From an uncultured Sutterella sp. (GTDB lineage Bacteria; Pseudomonadota; Gammaproteobacteria; Burkholderiales; Burkholderiaceae_F): a stretch of 19,392 bases of DNA. Positions 16,620 through 19,392 of the stretch are shown one piece after another. Position 1 is the stretch's first letter; each line of letters begins with the position of its first letter. A program made the position numbers and the translations under genes. The notes under the pieces were generated by a model that was not told where the DNA came from, did not search any database, and saw only the letters and a list, made by a program, of their open reading frames with translations. The stretch lies in the NCBI GenBank assembly GCA_934255515.1, contig CAKQON010000027.1, forward strand, positions 1 to 19,392, given 5' to 3'.

Positions 16620-16941
16620 AGTCCATGCGGCTCAGATCCCGGAACCTTGCGGTCCCGAAATTCTTTTTGATCTGTCGACCCCCTGGGTCCGGGATCCAGC
16701 GGGCCGCCGCCGCTAGGGCGCCCCATCTCACCGGCAGGCATTCAGCCGCAGACTTCGGGCTCAGAAACGATTCCGTAAGCAAATGCGATCGAAAAGATTG
16801 CGTGTGCCTCTGTCCTGCTCCTCCTTTCTTAGAATAGGAATACTCGGAGGAGAATTCATCCGGCAGCAGAAGCCGCGATATCTCCTCAAAAGACTGCAAG
16901 AGAAGAACAAAGAGTAGAAAACACACGAGGAGATAGCCAAC
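16620..16941. other. Leader region of relA, no gene seen
   Basis: No coding region is supported. CTCCTCC (16818-16824) and GGAGGAG (16846-16852) form a 7-bp inverted repeat enclosing TAGAAT (16830-16835), a possible -10 box; no convincing -35 at normal spacing was found. The relA promoter should lie in this stretch. Confidence 0.4.
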
Positions 16942-19062
16942 ATGGAAACGACGGAGAATCGTCCTGTCGCTGATCCCGAACTTGCGAAGAGCCTTGTGGA
17001 GCCGCTCTACAGCGGCCGCACGCTCTCGACGGGTGAACCTGTTCTCGCGCACGCCGAAGGCGTCGCCAAAATCCTTGTCGGCATCCGCAACGATCCGGAG
17101 CTTCTGGCTGCGGCGTACCTCTACAGCGTTCCGAAGTTCGTTGCCAACTCCGAAGACTGGATTACGAAGAGCTTCGGAAGCACCGTTGCCGGGCTTGTTG
17201 CAGAGTTGAGCAAAATGAACGACCTCTCGAAGCGCGCCCGCTCGGAAAGCAAGGAAGCGAGCGCCGCCGTGCAGCCTGAGGCTCTTCGTCGCATGTTCCT
17301 CGCAATGTGTCAGGACCTGCGCGTGGTGCTCCTCAAGCTCGCGAGCCGCCTCCAGACGCTTCGGTGGTTTGCGACGTCCGGAGCGGAGGGCGCGAAGGAG
17401 TTCGGTGCGGAAACGCTCGCGATTTATGCGCCGCTTGCCAATCGTCTCGGCATCTGGCAGATCAAGTGGGAGCTCGAGGACCTGTCGCTGCGCTTCACGC
17501 GTCCCGAGGAATACCGCGAGATCGCGAACGAACTCGACGAATCCCGAGAGGAACGCCTCGAATTCATGCAGCACGCGGTCGAAAAGGTGAGGGCGCTCCT
17601 CAAGGCTCACGGCATTGAGGCTGATATCTCCGGGCGTCCGAAGCACATCTATTCGATCTGGAAGAAGATGCAGAGAAAGCACCTGCGCTTCGACCAGCTC
17701 TTCGACGTGAGGGCGCTTCGCATCATCGTGGGCACGGTCGAGCAGTGCTACGAAGTGCTCTCCATCGTGCAGGAAAACTTCACGATTCTCTCGAAGGAAT
17801 ACGACGACTACATCGCGAACCCGAAGCCGAACGGCTACCAGTCGCTTCATACGGTCGTGACCGACAAGGCAGGCCGCCCCATCGAAATCCAGATCCGCAC
17901 GCGCGCGATGCATGAGTTTGCGGAATTGGGCGTTGCGGCGCACTGGCGCTATAAGGAAGCCGGAAATTCGAACGGCGCTTCGATTGCCGAGGAGCAGCGC
18001 GTTGCGTGGCTCCGCCAGCTCCTCGCCTGGCGTTCTGATATGGGCTCGGACCCCCACAAGGATGCGCATGCGGTGGAGGACGATCACGTCTACTGCCTCA
18101 CGCCCCAGGGGCGCGTGGTGGAGCTGCCTGCTGGCGCGACGCCCGTCGACTTTGCCTACCTCGTTCATACGCAGCTCGGCCACCGTTGCCGCGGCGCGCG
18201 CGTGGACGGCGCCATGGTGCCGCTCAATACGAAGCTGAAGACCGGTCAGACGGTGGAGATCATTGCCGGTAAGACCGGGCAGCCCTCGCGCGATTGGCTC
18301 AATCCCGAGCTCGGATACACAGCAAGCCCCCGCACCCGCAACAAGGTCCGTCAGTGGTTCAACGCCCAGCAGCTCGCACAGCTTCTGCAGGAAGGGCGCG
18401 AAAGGCTCGACAAGGAACTTGCGCGCCTCGGCAAAACCGCCGTGAAGCTCGACGACCTCGCGAAGCGTTTGGGCTTTGATTCCGTCGACGACCTCTGCAT
18501 TGCGTTCGCCCGCGAGGAAATTACGCTCACCGCCCTCGCGCAGGCCGTGCAGCCCCCGAAGGAAGAGGCGCCGAAGGAGCCTGAACTTGTCGTACGGCAG
18601 GAGTCTGCTCCTTCCAAGAAGGGGAAGGTCCTTGTCGTCGGCATGGATTCGCTCCTCACGCAGCTCGCCCGGTGCTGCCACCCGGTGCCGCCCGACGAAA
18701 TCGTGGGCTACGTCACCCGCGGAAGAGGCGTGACGATTCACCGCGCCGACTGCACGAATCTCAGAAACATGGTCGAGCAGGATCATGACCGACTGATTGA
18801 GGTGAGCTGGGGCGGCGGCATTGCCGAGTCGATCTACCCGGCAGACCTTCTCATCGTCGCGCAGGACCGTCCCGGCCTCATGAAGGACGTCTCCGAAGTC
18901 TTCCAGCGCGAGAAGGTTCATATCACGGGCATCAACTCGCAGTTCGTGAAGGGCGACCAGCACATGCGCTTTGCGGTCGAAGTGAAGGGCGGCGACGCCA
19001 TGAAGATGGTTCTCGCGAGCCTCAGGCAGGTGCCGGGAGTGCTTTCGGCTCGCCGCGTTTGA
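16942..19062 (+). CDS. relA: GTP pyrophosphokinase RelA (ribosome-associated (p)ppGpp synthetase)
   Basis: A 706-residue long RSH protein that makes (p)ppGpp from GTP/GDP and ATP when uncharged tRNA reaches the ribosome, triggering the stringent response. GAGGAG (16927-16932) precedes the ATG by 9 bases. The N-terminal domain lacks the catalytic HD pair: the expected site reads AAAYLYSVPKFVANSED (57-73), so hydrolase activity is not expected. The synthetase domain (about 215-340) has RPKHIYSIWKKM and the acidic EYDD motif (286-289), which marks synthetase-only RelA, in contrast with RxKD in bifunctional Rel/SpoT; PKPNGYQSLHT and EIQIRTRAMHEFAELGVAAHW follow. A TGS domain lies at about 380-445, a zinc-finger-like CCHPVP (578-583) with Cys604 next, and an ACT domain at the C-terminus. 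A separate spoT should exist elsewhere. Confidence 0.96.
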   Translation: METTENRPVADPELAKSLVEPLYSGRTLSTGEPVLAHAEGVAKILVGIRNDPELLAAAYLYSVPKFVANSEDWITKSFGSTVAGLVAELSKMNDLSKRARSESKEASAAVQPEALRRMFLAMCQDLRVVLLKLASRLQTLRWFATSGAEGAKEFGAETLAIYAPLANRLGIWQIKWELEDLSLRFTRPEEYREIANELDESREERLEFMQHAVEKVRALLKAHGIEADISGRPKHIYSIWKKMQRKHLRFDQLFDVRALRIIVGTVEQCYEVLSIVQENFTILSKEYDDYIANPKPNGYQSLHTVVTDKAGRPIEIQIRTRAMHEFAELGVAAHWRYKEAGNSNGASIAEEQRVAWLRQLLAWRSDMGSDPHKDAHAVEDDHVYCLTPQGRVVELPAGATPVDFAYLVHTQLGHRCRGARVDGAMVPLNTKLKTGQTVEIIAGKTGQPSRDWLNPELGYTASPRTRNKVRQWFNAQQLAQLLQEGRERLDKELARLGKTAVKLDDLAKRLGFDSVDDLCIAFAREEITLTALAQAVQPPKEEAPKEPELVVRQESAPSKKGKVLVVGMDSLLTQLARCCHPVPPDEIVGYVTRGRGVTIHRADCTNLRNMVEQDHDRLIEVSWGGGIAESIYPADLLIVAQDRPGLMKDVSEVFQREKVHITGINSQFVKGDQHMRFAVEVKGGDAMKMVLASLRQVPGVLSARRV

Positions 19063-19064
19063 GG

Positions 19065-19106
19065 GGTGTCTAAGCCGGGTGATTGCAGCCCGGCGAGCGG
19101 GACACC
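19065..19106 (+). other. Nested stem structure after relA
   Basis: GGTGTC (19065-19070) pairs with GACACC (19101-19106). Inside, GCCGGG (19074-19079) pairs with CCCGGC (19089-19094). It begins 3 bases after the relA stop and sits before the terminator, so it may protect the mRNA end. Confidence 0.4.
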
Positions 19107-19110
19107 AAAC

Positions 19111-19147
19111 AGCAGCCCATCGCATCCGCGGTGGGCTGCTTCATTTG
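19111..19147 (+). terminator. Rho-independent terminator of relA
   Basis: AGCAGCCCA (19111-19119) pairs with TGGGCTGCT (19132-19140). The stem extends inward through T-G, C-G, G-C and C-G pairs to an ATCC loop, for 13 pairs in all. TTCATTTG follows, a modest T-rich tail. Confidence 0.75.
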
Positions 19148-19257
19148 ATGCTGCGTTCTGAAGAGAAACCTATATCTTTTTTATCCATAGAAAACAATGA
19201 GAAATTGAAGTATGAGAGGTGTGAAGAATAAATTTCAGAAAGAATTTTCGCGCCCTC

Positions 19258-19285
19258 TTGCTTTTTGGCAAAAGCTATATATAAT
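19258..19285 (+). promoter_or_regulatory. Sigma70-type promoter for tRNA-Val
   Basis: TTGCTT (19258-19263), a 16-base spacer and a perfect TATAAT (19280-19285) lie upstream of the tRNA, placing its 5' end about 25 bases after the expected start. The preceding 100 bases are AT-rich, as for an UP-like region, and hold no gene. Confidence 0.75.
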
Positions 19286-19316
19286 TTGCACCTCACGTTG
19301 CTCGTGAAGCTCTATC

Positions 19317-19392
19317 AGGCACGTAGCTCAGTTGGTTAGAGCATCACCTTGACATGGTGGGGGTCGTTGGTTCGAATCCAATCGTGCCTACC
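19317..19392 (+). tRNA. tRNA-Val (anticodon GAC), cut one base before its 3' end
   Basis: The cloverleaf folds fully. The acceptor AGGCACG pairs with CGTGCCT. The D stem is GCTC/GAGC. The anticodon stem is TCACC/GGTGG with loop TTGACAT, giving anticodon GAC. The T arm is GTTGG-TTCGAAT-CCAAT. The encoded tail reads A-CC at the window edge, so the last A of CCA lies just outside. It decodes GUC and GUU valine codons. Confidence 0.96.

Noticed and set aside
16501..19125. An 874-codon minus-strand open frame opposite relA
   Set aside because: It is the antisense shadow of relA, shows no recognisable domain and spans the relA terminator and leader.
1..19392. CRISPR arrays, toxin-antitoxin pairs, restriction systems or phage genes
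   Set aside because: No regularly spaced repeats and no proteins of these families were seen on either strand.

Overview
The window is a stretch of GC-rich proteobacterial chromosome. The gene families and their order (an RpfE-like gene, recJ, prfB and lysS; lolC, lolD and tatD; a monofunctional RelA; large autotransporters) point to a betaproteobacterium, most likely a Sutterella-like member of the Burkholderiales. The genus is inferred from gene content, not from a marker gene.

Left arm, bases 1-6947, read leftward. At the edge is the last 28 codons of a transposase that looks IS630-like, followed by a repeat-like patch. Then comes a housekeeping block: an RpfE-like gene overlapping recJ by 4 bases, a hairpin and promoter, prfB with an intact programmed +1 frameshift, lysS, a DUF4743/Nudix hydrolase, and a rho-independent terminator. 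prfB, lysS and the Nudix gene look like one operon for translation termination and lysyl-tRNA charging.

Middle, 7226-12253, read rightward. lolC, lolD and a TatD-family hydrolase form a tight operon; LolCD is the lipoprotein-releasing ABC transporter. A two-ACT-domain protein and a UPF0210/PFL-like protein follow as a second pair, closed by a strong UUCG-loop terminator. The function of this conserved pair is not established.

Accessory zone, 12254-16941. An 888-codon autotransporter with an unusual C-terminus is followed by an AT-rich gap, a truncated IS1380-type transposase, a possible scrap of a second autotransporter ending in the barrel signature RYAF, a perfect 14-bp hairpin, and a small protein with two helix-turn-helix units. 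Another repeat-like patch resembles, in inverted orientation, the one at the left edge.

Right end, 16942-19392. relA encodes a ribosome-associated (p)ppGpp synthetase whose hydrolase site has degenerated. After its terminator a clear sigma70-type promoter drives a tRNA-Val(GAC), cut by the window edge one base before the end of CCA.

Most of the window is ordinary core genome. The points most worth a second look are the possible upstream reading frame that ends on UGA inside prfB, the ACT/UPF0210 pair, the mosaic of IS1380 and autotransporter debris beside an intact autotransporter, and the inverted pair of repeat patches.
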